DNA of 64,000 bases, taken from contig OY741277.1 of assembly GCA_963514095.1 (NCBI GenBank), forward strand, positions 13,387,137 through 13,451,136, in the 5' to 3' direction. A model generated the notes under the pieces. That model saw only the letters and a list, made by a program, of their open reading frames with translations. It ran no database searches and was not told the DNA's origin. Source of the DNA: Eutrigla gurnardus (lineage: Eukaryota; Chordata; Actinopteri; Perciformes; Triglidae). Shown here piece by piece: positions 47,542 through 58,856 of this stretch. The translations under genes were made by a program, and so were the position numbers. Each line of letters opens with the position of its first letter. Position 1 is the first letter of the stretch.

Positions 47542-48220
47542 TCTTATGGCTCGGGGACATGCTGCTGAAGCATTAGATGTGATTTAATCTCACTTAATGA
47601 AAGGCACCCTCCCCCATGTGTGCGACAGTTGTAAGAAACTAATGCTGGAATGCTCGTTACTGTCTACCTATCTACCAGCAGTCGAGGTCACGTTCCAGTC
47701 CTCTCACCATGCACGCCATTCTCACTGTCAGTCTCACCTAGGTCAACACCACACATGCCCCTGCATTAATCCACAACCCAGTCAACACGTTTCTCTCACG
47801 CACGTCTACGCCCGCCTCAGGCTTTGCTCCTCACAAGTGCATATACATCGCCACTATTCCTTAACACCAACGAAGCACATGACAGAGTGCCGAACAACAC
47901 CTGCACATAACCCTTTCCTAAGACGGGGTATGCGTTAAATAGATTTCAGACATGTTTTAGGAACATGTTGACGCCCAGTAAGAGCTACAGGGCAACCGGA
48001 TATCAGACACTTAACACTAGTAACAGGCTAACAAGAAGCTCTACATTCTGCCTCTACACTCTTACACTCTTTTTTTACTGAAATCACTCCCATTATTCTG
48101 TAATACTGCATTCTCACTAACTGTAGTTTATATATCTGTTTGTCTTTATTGTGCTGCGTTGAAATGTATCCAGCCAACCAACACATGCTGAGCATATGCT
48201 GCCCTCTGCTGTTATAGGCA
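47542..48220. other. Intergenic, nothing recognised
   Basis: Ordinary mixed sequence downstream of the poly-G tract. The open frame at 47597-47938 is His/Cys-rich with no family resemblance and no supporting splice context. Confidence 0.5.
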
Positions 48221-48225
48221 TGCTT

Positions 48226-48370
48226 AATTATAATTACAAGCTGCTATAATTTGTAGCACCTTTCATATCAGAAATGCAGCACAAAGTGCTTTACAATAAA
48301 GAAATTAGTCGTAGAATAAACAGATGAAATAGAATTCATAGAATGCATAACATAAGATGGAAATTAAAAC
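48226..48370. repeat. Probable dispersed repeat fragment
   Basis: The segment around TAGCACCTTTCATATCAG and GCACAAAGTGCTTTACAAT resembles a widespread teleost interspersed repeat, probably a LINE 3' end. The family is not named with confidence and the boundaries are approximate. Confidence 0.4.
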
Positions 48371-49061
48371 CCATTGAATAATACTATTAAAGTCATACCC
48401 ATATCTGCAGCACATATGCAGCAGCATCAAAAGTTCTCCATTATCTTCTACTCTGCTCATATATCACCAGTGGTAGAGATTTGAATTATTAAGAAAAAAA
48501 CTAATTTGCCTCAAATGCACTCAACCAATTCTCTAGATCTAAGGTCTCAGAAAACTATGCAAATCACTTTTTTTTTTTAACTGTACCTTTATGTCTTTTC
48601 TGTTCTGTTCCTTGGTTATTCCTTATCACCAAATTATACATGCTGAGATGTACTTTTATTATGTATATGTAGTATTATATGTACAATATGCAGCACAGAA
48701 CATAACTAAATGTTATTACAGTTTTATTAATTCACAACACAAAGGTCAAGGAGGTATTTTATTCGGCCCCCATGTCATCTTCAGGCAGGATGCAGATGTA
48801 TTTTTGCAGGCTACTGAAGAAGCAACCAAATCCACTCATCGCTGTCTTTTTGACCTCTGAAAAAGCCAAGGACAGTCAGTGCCTGAACTCACAGAAGTAA
48901 CAGTTAACCACAGTGTGAATGGAGCCGATGGACCCAATGGCTCAGAGACATGCCCATGTGAATAATAATTCCTACCTGTTGTGGTTTTGAAGGATTCACC
49001 CGCTTTAAGTGCTCCGTGATGATGGGGGGGTGGTGGAGCGGGAAAAGGTGATCGAACGGAG

Positions 49062-49985
49062 CATTTACATTTACATTTAGGTCATTTAGCAGACGCTTTT
49101 GTCCAAAGCGACTTACAATAAGTACATTTGTCAAAAGAAGGAAACAAAGAAACCACGACGTATCATTGCCGATGCAGTAAGAGCTAAAAATAGGACAAGT
49201 GTTAGGTCCTCATCTGAGTAAAGTAGTACTTCAAGAGTAACAGTGCTACGATCCGAGTTTTTTTTTTTTTTTTTTTTTTGCGGGGGGGGGGGGGGGGGGG
49301 GGGGGGTCGAGGGAGGGTGTTAGTGGGTCATGCTATGTAGAGTCGAGGTGAAGTCTGAACAGGTGAGTCTTGAGCCTTTTTCGGAAGATGGCAAATGACT
49401 GCTGTCCTGACATTGGTCGGGAGTTCGTTCCACCACTGAGGCGCCAGAACAGAGAAGAGTCTGGACTTTGCTGAGCGACATTTGTTTGATTTCAGCGATG
49501 GTGGTACCAGCCGGCCAGCTGAAGTAGAGGAGCGGAGTGCTCGCTTCGGGGCATGAGGTTTGACCAGTGTTTGAAGGTAGGCAGGTGCCGTTCCATTGAT
49601 GGCCCTGAAGGCCAGTGTCATCGTCTTGAATTGGATGCGTGCTGCAACAGGGAGCCAGTGGAGGTCACGGAGGAGGGGGGTCACGTGGGAGAATTTGGGT
49701 AGATTGAAGATAAGGCGTGCTGCAGCGTTCTGGATACGCTGCAATGGTTTAATCGCATAGGCCGGGAGTCCGGCCAGGAGAGAGTTGCAGTAGTCAAGGC
49801 ATGGTGGACAGAGCAGCAGAGACCCGGTCCTCAACAGCTTTTGTGACTCCGACGGCCATTTTACTGAGCTGCTTTGAGGGCATGTGGACGAGGTGCGGTG
49901 AGGAGGCAACCAGAAGCCCTGCAGCACTTTAGGAACCACCTCCATTACCACCACCTGGTTGAGCAGTTTGGAGCGAAGGGCTGAT
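49062..49985 (-). mobile_element. 5'-truncated LINE (non-LTR retrotransposon), probably L2/CR1-like
   Basis: The minus-strand frame up to about 49812 encodes the C-terminal part of a LINE reverse transcriptase polyprotein: LDYCNSLLAGLPA, LQRIQNAAARLIFNLPK, LLRDLHWLPVAARIQFKT and LAPQWWNELP. The 3' region ends in the common fish tail GTAAGTCGCTTTGGAC and AAATGTAAATGTAAATG near 49062-49082. No 5' half or endonuclease is present, so it is dead on arrival. Sequence upstream of LDYCN (49815-49985 and beyond) does not read like the usual polyprotein and may be a second repeat or a rearrangement. Confidence 0.8.
49258..49306 (+). repeat. T22-(GC)-G25 homopolymer pair inside the LINE tail
   Basis: A run of 22 T followed by GC and 25 G, interrupting the LINE 3' region. 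It must be post-insertion expansion or an assembly or sequencing artefact. Confidence 0.85.
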
Positions 49986-50129
49986 GGCTGATGATCTTCG
50001 GATGTTTGTAGGTTAAAGCCAAGAGTCTTTAAAAAAAAAAAAAACAGCATGAAGCATAAATGTGCATCAAAATATGATTTACTGAAACTGAGGAGAGAAC
50101 CTCTGGTGTCTTGAGCTGGCACAACATTT

Positions 50130-50835
50130 GTCCAGGTCCACGGTAGTCCATGGTTTATTTCAGCTCAATAAACTACAGCAAAATGAAAAATCTGGATTAT
50201 AGCACTAAAATTCTTATTAAAATGGACGACACAACGTATTTAGTAGGATTTGTTTCTGCTCATAGCAATACTTTAGACCAAAATGGTCCTAAATTCCTTT
50301 TTAAATTCAACATTAATAAGCTTTTTTAACCATGTTGTAGACATGGTGGGATTCAAAGTAGGAGTCAAAATCATGTTCCAGTGAAGTGGCTGTCACTGCA
50401 ACGTACTAAAGTACTGGTACAATGATCAAACACTAAAATAAAGGACTCTTTTATACTTAGTAATCAGATGGAGTCCTGTCCGGAGTCCTGTCTGGGGTCC
50501 TGGAGTCCTGCCCGATTTAGTAAATTATCGATTTTAACAACATCAGAGATCCACGTTTGAAATATTTAGTCGCTTAAATAGAAACTTTAAAAAAACAAAC
50601 ATTTTTTTAAATTTAATTTAATTTTTTATTTTTTATTTTTTACATATTTTAGACTCAAATGCATCCTGTGTACAGAGACTAGATTGAGCACCCCATCTGC
50701 TGTAAGCGCCAGACGGCCTCACACAAGAATATCCACACGACCACCTAAATAAAGTCCAAATTAAAAAACGGAATTCTAATATTCCCGACTGCCCCTGAAG
50801 GCACCAGCACCTCGATCGACACTTCCTCCCGAGCT
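50130..50835. other. Intergenic, nothing recognised
   Basis: AT-rich spacer before the pnisr promoter. It includes a short degenerate tandem repeat of GGAGTCCTG units at 50470-50514 (four copies) and A/T runs at 50590-50645. Confidence 0.5.
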
Positions 50836-50839
50836 CACT

Positions 50840-51060
50840 TGTTCACTGTTGCAGCCATTTTGATTCGCAACCGCAGCGCTGGAAACTGTCTGGAAAAGGT
50901 GGGGACTATGTTACTCAAAGCACAGCGGGGATATAACTTTGCTTCACACGTCTCCAGCAGCATATAATTTAATTTAAATGTAAAGGCAGATTTAATCACC
51001 CGGTACGGTAATGGTGTAACTATCTTTAGCATTCATTTTTAGCTTAGCTCGCATTAGCTT
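50840..51060 (+). promoter_or_regulatory. Probable pnisr promoter / 5' untranslated region
   Basis: Contains GCAGCCATTTTG near 50860, a YY1-type site often found at transcription starts of housekeeping genes, in a locally CpG-richer stretch and without a TATA box. The first coding exon follows an acceptor ending TTTCAG at 51403, so at least one untranslated exon lies in this region. The exact start and first donor were not resolved. Confidence 0.4.
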
Positions 51061-51421
51061 GGTTGCGCTATATAGCTAAATATGCATGACCACGGGCAGC
51101 TTTAGAGGCTGGGATTTCACCGACCCCAAGTTTATTTAAGTATCATACGTCAGTAATGACACGGTGATTTACCCCATACTACATAGCGTCCGTTTCCACC
51201 GTTAATAGCGGGGATGGTCTCCAGCGGACCAGTCGCTGCATACAGCTAGCCGGTCAGCTAACGTTAGAAGCTAACGTTCGCTCTTTACTGGCCATTAGAT
51301 TAGACCGCGGTGCAATGTTATGGGGCATTAACTGATGCAGCCCTCGTCGGCAACAGAGGTGCCGATGGTGCACATCTAATTCTAGCTGGCCTGAATATTT
51401 CAGGTGTGAATCCAGAGAGTG

Positions 51422-54400
51422 ATGTGGGACCAGGGAGGACAGCCCTGGCCGCAGTGGCCTCTGAGCCAGCAGCAGTGGATGCAGACTTTTCAGCACCAGC
51501 AAGATCCAGGTTAGTGAATGATGCACATACATAATGAAAGCATTTTTGTGCCTCTGCTGGGCTTCTTTGCACATTGCGGCTTACTCAGTCGAATATCACA
51601 AGAATTGTAACGCCGTCTGCATGGATGTATTTTCTTATTGTGTTCAGGTCAAGTGGACTGGGCTGCCCTGGCACAGGCATGGATAGCCCAAAAGGAATCG
51701 ACAGGACCAGAGCAGCCAAACATTCAGCCCAACGGCCAGGACATCCCAGGCCTTGAGTCAGTTGGACAGGGCAACCATGGTTCCTTCCAGGGTGACCCAG
51801 CATTTGGCAGAATGTGGCAGCCAGGTACAATTTTAACCCTTTGTGTCAGCGCAACTTTCTTCTATTTCTTCATTATTGTTCTGCATTGTTATTTTTTTTT
51901 TTTTTTTTTTTGGTACAGGATTTAATCTGAAACATTCATTCAGTATCTCCTTGCTATTAGAGCTGAGTACCGTTTGAACATGTTTGATACCAATACCACA
52001 ACAATACTTTGTTCAATACTTCACAGCTCATTTCCCTACCATATGTAACATCTCTTACTAACTCATTCAGTTGGTACCTAATGCCACCGTTTCTGATACT
52101 CAGCCCTACTTAATTTAATTATAATGTATTAGACTGAAAATACTTAGTATGATTTCTGACGCTTTCTGATCTCTAATGTGTAAGCACTTGGATAAATACT
52201 GCATACAAAGTACCTCTTCAGTAGATGTTGAGATGAATACACTTATTTCTTTTGTGGTTACACCTAAATGTAACATGTAACATGTAACTTGGCTTCTGTT
52301 TATTAATTATGTTGTCATAAACAGAATGGGGAATGCATGGCCAGCCCCCTCCTCCTCCACCCCCTGAACCGGCCTGGATCCCTCCAGGGTCAGGACCGAT
52401 GGACGTGGTGAACCCCAGTGAAGACAGCAACAGCCAGGACAGCGTGGAGTTCAACTCTGAAGCCCACCACGGGGTTTACCCCCAGAACAGCCATGGGTAT
52501 GGGGCACAGCCCGACAGCTACGCCATGGCCCCCATGGCCATGAACCAGTTTGATTATCAGGTATGCGGATGCTACAGTAGAAACTGTTGAAGCGTTTGGG
52601 TTTTAGTGTCACATCCAAGTAACACAAGAAGGAGCAATCGATAGAAACTGCCGGATCCCAGCATCTAGGTGTATGAGTCATTGCTTTCTTGATGCGGTGC
52701 AGTGGAAAGTGTTGGCTTGTAGAGGATCCAGCATGGTTTGGTGTTATTTTTTAGCCCAGTCAGGAGTAATGGATGGTTGTCAGCTAACTTAATCTGGGCA
52801 AGGACAAAGACGATGCATGCCACTTGATGGCAGAACAGACGGCCTTATGTACTTTGAATTACCTTTAATTTAAAATGTTGTGCTGTCTCCCCCCAGCATG
52901 GAGCTGCCTCATCCTTTGCCCCCACATCTACAAGCTTCCACTCCCCATACTGGCAGGGTCCTCCTCAGAACAGACGAGATACCAGACCACCCGGCTTCAG
53001 AGACCGGCCCAGATCCCCTATCCAGCTACCAGTCAAACAAGAGGCCCCAGCAACACTAGGTAAGCGTGCTTTCACTCAACTTATAACATCATATTAAGAT
53101 TCTCCGTTGGAAGACAGCTTCTTATACATGAACGTACTGAACAGTTTGTGTGTTCACCTCAATGAGGTGATTTATTATTTTTTATGAAACTTAATTTCTG
53201 CATTTTTATCTATTGGTTGTCATCCCTTACCTGTTTGCATCATTTAATGTATGTGAAAGACTTAATTGACATTAACACTTTTATGGCCATTCATTTTCCA
53301 TAATTCTAGCCATATAGAACAACTACTAAACATATCCTTTAAATGGCCTACATATGAACAGCAGTAAATCACTGATTCAAGTTCCAATAAATGTATTTGT
53401 ATTTTATTAAACAAAGTCAGCAGAGTGAACTCTTCACAAGATATTTGACTTGTGACTGCACATTTGGATACTGTGCAGCGTGTTCCCCCTGGTTTTGCAT
53501 GTCTACTCATTCTGTTTCAACCCGGTATTTCTGCACAGTTGCAGATAAAGATAAGGCTGCACTTATGTTCATAGTATTGTCGCCTACTATTTGCAGATTC
53601 CAGTTGTGTTTGTGTGAGCCAAACATTTCCAGTTACTTCTGAGCAAGGCTTGATTATCCATATATGGAATCTACCTGGGATTGCTGGAAGTTATTTAACA
53701 GTTTGATCCATTTTTATTCATTCATTTACTCATTTTGACCTTGTATTTCACCTTCAGATGCTGTAAAAAGGCGCACACTACCTGCGTGGATCCGAGAAGG
53801 GCTTGAAAAGATGGACAGAGAAAAACAGAAGAAGATGGAACGTGAGCGAATGGAGAAAGAGCGTTCAAAAATGGCAAAAGACGATGGCAAAGAGCACGAG
53901 GCAGACGAGGAAAGCCATGGGCCACGTGTGCCCCGCAAGAGTAAATTTGTAAGTAACTAATTTCTGGCCTTGACAGCAAAATATTCACCTTTTGAAAAAG
54001 GATTTGCACTCGCTGTGTTGTGTTTGTGATGTAAGGGCATCCCGTCTGTCCACCATGGGGTCCAGAGCCTTCAGCCGCTCTGCCCCCCGCCTCTGGAACT
54101 CCCTCCCCCCCCCGACATCAGGAACATTAACTCTCTATCCATCTTCAAATCCCGTCAAAAAACCTACCTCTTCAAACTCTCATACTCACTTTAAGTTGTC
54201 TTCCACCCTGCACTTTTCTGATTTTATTTTGTTTTTATTGCACTTATATGTGTCCTTTGCTTTTTTAAATGACTGTTTATATGTTGTGTAAGGCAACCTT
54301 GAGTGCACTGAAAGGCTCCATAAATAAAATGTATTATTATTATTATCCGGGGACACAAACCATTTTCCCTGGCACATGTATGAGGACTGTACGACCTTCA

Positions 54401-57400
54401 CAAATGATGCATGCTTTGCCGCTTGTTGATTGAATACCCGTCCTCGCTTTTATATGCATCAGGACAGTGACGATGAAGGGAATGATGACAATGAAGAGGA
54501 AGAAAAGGCCTCCGTCAAGAAAGAATTTTCTGGTCGTAGCCCATCGCCTCCTGCAGAGGACAGCGAACCAGAAATGACAGAGGAGGAAAAGGAGTTCCAG
54601 CTGGTTAGTTTGACCACTCAGAACATTAACCATTGTAGTTAATCTGACTATTGTTCAAGAGGAGTTATTGAAAATGTAATTTTTTGTCTGTCTTCAGATG
54701 ATCATCACAAAAACACTTCTGACAGAAATCCTACTTGAGGTCACCAATGAAGAGATTCAGCATGTGGCCAAAGAGACGCACCGTAAAGCCACTCGAGGTC
54801 TGCTCTTGTCTTTTCCAGTTAATGCATCATCTATGCTTGCCACCAAGACATTGTGTTTAAATCTGAAGAGAATCCATCATGTGCCTAATCTCTTTAAACG
54901 AAACTCAATTATGCCCTGTAAACGAGGGTGATTGAGCGGCAGACATGGGAGTATGTCTGATATGCATTTTCAACCATTCTCTGCTAATGCATCAGAATGA
55001 GAGAGCAGAGCGATGCTTTTCACAAACTATATTTGAAAACCTGGTCTTCTGGTTCATGGTATTGAAGGTCCTGCTGAAAGACAGTATGATACGAGTGAAT
55101 AAAGTCTCAGCATCGAATCTGACCAGCATCCACCTTTCGATCCAATCGACTTCCTCCATTGACGTGGCATTAGTACAGATTGGTTCTTTCCCTCCTGTCC
55201 GACTGTTTGACTTGGATTTGCGTAACAGAATTTTGTTTAACCCTCTCTCTTTCTCCATTTCTTTTTTTTTTCCTTTTTTATCTTTTCTCCTTTTACCAAT
55301 GGCAGCTCTTGTGAATAGTGCTTTATCTGTGACCCCCCCAACTCTAGCGACTCTTGCCTTTGAGAAAATGGCCGTATGTGTTTTAACATGTTGTTCCTGT
55401 TGTTGATGTGAATCAAAGCTCCTGCAAAACAGCTGGCACAGTCAAGTGCACTGGCTTCTCTGACTGGTCTCAGTGAGTATCCCTTTTCTGTCACCGGGGG
55501 GGAGGGAAGGAAAATAGATATTACAAAAAAATTAGTGGAAGGGTGTTGGTATGAATATGGGCAAAGCTGTTGGCAAAAGCCATAACACCCAAATACACTT
55601 CCGATTTTAAATAATTACCGAAAGAGAAGTAGAAACTCAGTGATGGGTTTGCTTTAGTGTTGGACTTTGATGATGGAAGCATGTTCTTGAATACAAGGAG
55701 TTTCTTGTAGTTTTACGTTAAGGGCTGTATTTACTAGTTTTACTTGTTTTTAAGGGGTTTATCGGTGTGAAATATAAAGTAAACAGGATTGAGTGCCTTT
55801 CACTGGGACTTTGGGTTGGGATTGAGAGCTCTCAAAAGTGAAACCTGAGTGTGAGAATATTTTTTCGTCCTGACCAACACTCAACAACTTGGGGGCTCTG
55901 TTGTGGCAGGTGGGCTTGGTGACTATGGATCCGAAGAGAGCGATGACGAGGATGAACGCAGCGTTCGAGGGTCTGAATCCTCCGACACTGATGATGAGGA
56001 GCTACGCCACCGCATCCGAGAGAAGCAGGATGCTTTCCGCCGCAAGGAGCGGGAGATGCAGCAGCTGCAAGAAAAACAAGCACAGGAGGTTCTGCTTGCA
56101 CGTGGTAAGACATGTTATGTATTTGCATTCGAAGACTAGCAACTCACTGTATTTCTCGACTTATTGTCTCAAAATGTTGGAGTGCTACAACACTGAACTC
56201 AAATAAGCATGATGATGGAACTTTCCCCCCAACTTTGTACTCATTTTTACTCTTTTTCCGCTCTGTTAGTTGTGTAGTGTGTCCTCTGTCCTCACAGAAG
56301 CTGATGGTTCCTTGTGTGTTTCTGTATCTTGTTTTTACAGAAGAGATGGCCAAAGAGAGATCGATCAGAGAAAAGGGGGATTATGATGAGGGCCAGCCAG
56401 AGAATCCACACAAACAGGAAGTAAAGGAGAGGGAGGCGGAGCCCTTGGTTGAGAGGCGTAGGTCCCGTAGTGAGAAGGAAGGGAGTGAAAGCAAGCATTC
56501 GGGCAGAGAGAGGGAGCGATCAGGGCGAGGCAGCAGCAATTCCCCAGCCAACGGTCACAGCAGCAGCTCCCGTTCCACCTCCAGCCACAGCAGCCGGCGT
56601 TCTTCCTCCTCCTCCTCGTCTTCTTCCTCAGCATCTTCCCGCAGTTCATCACGATCCTCCTCCCCACGAAGGAAGAGGAGGCGTAGCCGCTCTTCCTCCC
56701 ACAAGGCTCGTAGGCGCAGCCGCAGCCACAGCTCCCACAGGCATCGCGGTGATCGTAGTGACAAAGTAAGGGACAGGAGGAGAAGCAGCACTGAGAGATC
56801 GGGCCGCCACAAGAAAGATCGCAGTGACTCCAGGGAGCGCCGGAGACGTAGGAGTAGATCCAGATCCAGAGAGCGAGACAGGGGCAGAGCCAGAGCCAGG
56901 GAAAGCCGCAGTCGTAGCAGAGAGAGAGAAAAGGAAAAGGAGAAGGAAAGGAAAAGAAGTCGGGATGCACGAGACAGCAGTCGTAGTCGTAGCAGCAAAC
57001 ACAAGCAGAAGGCCTCCAGCAAAGACAGAGAAAGAGGGAGGGAAAGGAGCCATAGCCATGAGAAAGACAAGAAAAAGAAGGATAAAGATAGGGAGAAGGA
57101 GTCGGATAAAAAGAGAGAAAAGCCCAAGGCCAAAGAGAAAGAAAAAGCAAGCTCTATAGTTACAGAGGAGAATGGCAAATCGAAGAAAAGGAAAGAGAGT
57201 GACTCCTGCACAGACTCTCAGAGTGAAAAGCACTCCCGGCAGGATAGCAAAGCCAGCAAGAAGGGCTCCGCCAAAGCTAGCAAGAAGCGCTCAGACTCGG
57301 ACTCCAGTAGATCACCTACCCCTGAAGTTAGCAAGGAAAAGAAATCAAAAAAATCTAAACGTAGTCGCTCAAGGTCGACGGAAAAATATCACAAGTCTGG

Positions 57401-57857
57401 TAAGAAGGCAAGCCGCAAACACAAGTCTAAGTCACGATCAAGGTAGTATTCGTTTTTTTCCCTTTTTTTCTTACTGTATGTTTTCATTGTATGTCTCATT
57501 GTGATTTTGCTGGACTTTTTAATATTTGCAATAACTTAAAGAAGGAAAACTGACTGAATGTTGTAAAATGTACCGTCAACTGCAGTCGCCACTGCTTAAC
57601 TGTAAAGTCATGTCTGATGCAATAAAGGGTTTTAATGCTTCATGACGGTCCTCTCTGTCAAATACAAATTTCCTGTTTCTGAATTCCTAACTATATGAAA
57701 TCTAAACGGATATGATGTGCAGTATGTCTGGTGGGAGGGGGGTATTTGTGCATGTTTGTGTTTTGTAGTCTGGGTACGTGTGATTGGTGCAGTATTAACG
57801 TTATGTCCACGCCTCTCTTTCAGGTCAACATCCCTCTCCCGTCGTAGTAGACGCTGA
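51422..57857 (+). CDS. pnisr: Arg/Ser-rich protein PNISR (SFRS18, PNN-interacting)
   Basis: Nuclear-speckle SR-like protein that binds pinin and is linked to pre-mRNA splicing. Exons: 51422-51509, 51648-51824, 52325-52560, 52897-53059, 53758-53948, 54463-54603, 54698-54797, 55419-55472, 55910-56104, 56341-57442, 57824-57857. The product is 826 aa (human about 805). The Gln/Trp-rich N-terminus is MWDQGGQPWPQWPLSQQQW, followed by VDWAALAQAWIAQKE, a proline run, the conserved RRTLPAWIREGLEKM segment with a charged coiled coil, an acidic stretch, and LTKTLLTEILLEV-like sequence (here ITKTLLTEILLEV). The long Arg/Ser/Lys-rich C-terminus fills exon 10. The last exon adds only RSTSLSRRSRR, matching the mammalian ending. 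Exon 7 uses a poor donor (G|GTCTGC). Identification is firm. Confidence 0.95.
53524..53552 (+). repeat. Copy of a dispersed word also present at 41642-41670
   Basis: A 29-base segment matching 27 of 29 positions with usp45 intron 13. Shared core: TGCACAGTTGC and GATAAAGAT. It is likely a fragment of an interspersed repeat; the family is unknown. Confidence 0.5.
54030..54345 (+). mobile_element. 5'-truncated LINE fragment in pnisr intron 5
   Basis: Encodes the last part of a LINE polyprotein: MGSRAFSRSAPRLWNSLP, then after a frameshift in a C run INSLSIFKSRQKTYLFKLS. A 3'UTR follows with GAGTGCACTGAAAGG, AATAAA and a terminal (TATTAT)n tail. It inserted in the sense orientation between exons 5 and 6, so its AATAAA (about 54325) could act as a cryptic end signal. 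It looks like a different family from the LINE at 49 kb, judging by the 3' tail. Confidence 0.75.
57621..57626 (+). terminator. Intronic polyadenylation signal in last pnisr intron
   Basis: AATAAA followed by T-rich sequence, 179 bases after the exon 10 donor. If the last intron is not spliced, translation stops at TAG within the donor (57444-57446) and this signal would end the transcript. Confidence 0.45.
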
Positions 57858-58160
57858 GGAGCCGAGTTAACCTCCCGATCTGTGCACTTTACCATTTTAA
57901 ATTCCATGAGTTGAGCAGGCTTGTCTCATTATAGAGGCAGTTGTGTAGGTGAACCCCCCTCATACATCTTTCATCTTTGTAAATACGTTGTTTTTAATGT
58001 GTGACTGAAGAACAAGACTTTTTGAATGGTAGGAGTTTTCACTTGTATCGTTATGCAAAAGGTTAAGACTGTGGACACTAAAAACTTAAGTTGTTTCATT
58101 TTAAAAAAAATAAAAGAATTAACTTTTTTTTTTCTCTCCAAAAATTATTGTAAAATGTTC

Positions 58161-58166
58161 AATAAA
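58161..58166 (+). terminator. Polyadenylation signal of pnisr
   Basis: AATAAA 304 bases past the stop codon, followed by a GT-rich stretch. An AATAAA-like A-rich run lies at about 58107. Confidence 0.7.
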
Positions 58167-58199
58167 ACTGTTTGTTCATTGTCTTGCCTCACTGTCTCT

Positions 58200-58856
58200 T
58201 TTTTTCTCTCTTCATGCTACATTTAAACATGTCTTCACACACAAATATTCATAATGTTGCATTGACAAGGCAACACAGAATCACATAAGACAGCTGCTGT
58301 GGCTCCCCGTGGGTTCATAATGGTTCATAGTGGACTATATCAATGTTTTGGACTCAACAAAAGTGTCATCCCATTCACATCAATGCAGTGTAGATTTAGC
58401 CTTTTGAACTGCTTGAAAGAGTTGTGTAATTCCTCATTAGAAGATGAACATTTCTAGAAAGATGCCAGAAGCTGGATCTTCTCACAAACCTGATTAAGGT
58501 GACGGACTGTGAACCTTGACTAGCATAGTTTACTGCATGAATACCTGCAGCTTCTAAAACGTCACCTCGTCAAGCATCAATAATGGCGTGGAGATTAAAT
58601 ATATCCACGTCATGGTCCACACCAGAACCGTAATGTCTAAATGACAGGGGAATTACTACGCACGTAAACCTCTACGTACAACAGTTCCTCCGGTGTTAGC
58701 CGCTTGTTTCCCCAGGGTAACTTTTAAGTGCGTGACCGGTAGGAACTAAAGTTTTTGTCGTTTCTACCCGAGCACAAAATACACGTGCACTGTGGGTCAA
58801 ACAGTTCTTCGTTGAGCAAATGTAGAGTAGCTAGCGGCCAAACTTGAGTTTTAGCA
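58200..58856. other. Spacer and coq3 promoter region
   Basis: The sequence between the pnisr polyadenylation site and the coq3 start codon. The last 200 bases (58640-58856) are richer in CpG, with TACGCACG, GTGCGTGACC and CACGTG-type words (CACGTG at 58782), and carry no TATA box. This fits a housekeeping promoter. Nothing else is recognised. Confidence 0.45.

Noticed and set aside
49328..50122. 264-codon frame as a host gene
   Set aside because: The C-terminal part is clearly LINE polyprotein and the 3' sequence is the common fish LINE tail.
56365..57233. Long Leu/Ser- or Cys/Phe-rich frames on minus strand
   Set aside because: Complement shadows of the Arg/Ser repeat region of pnisr exon 10.
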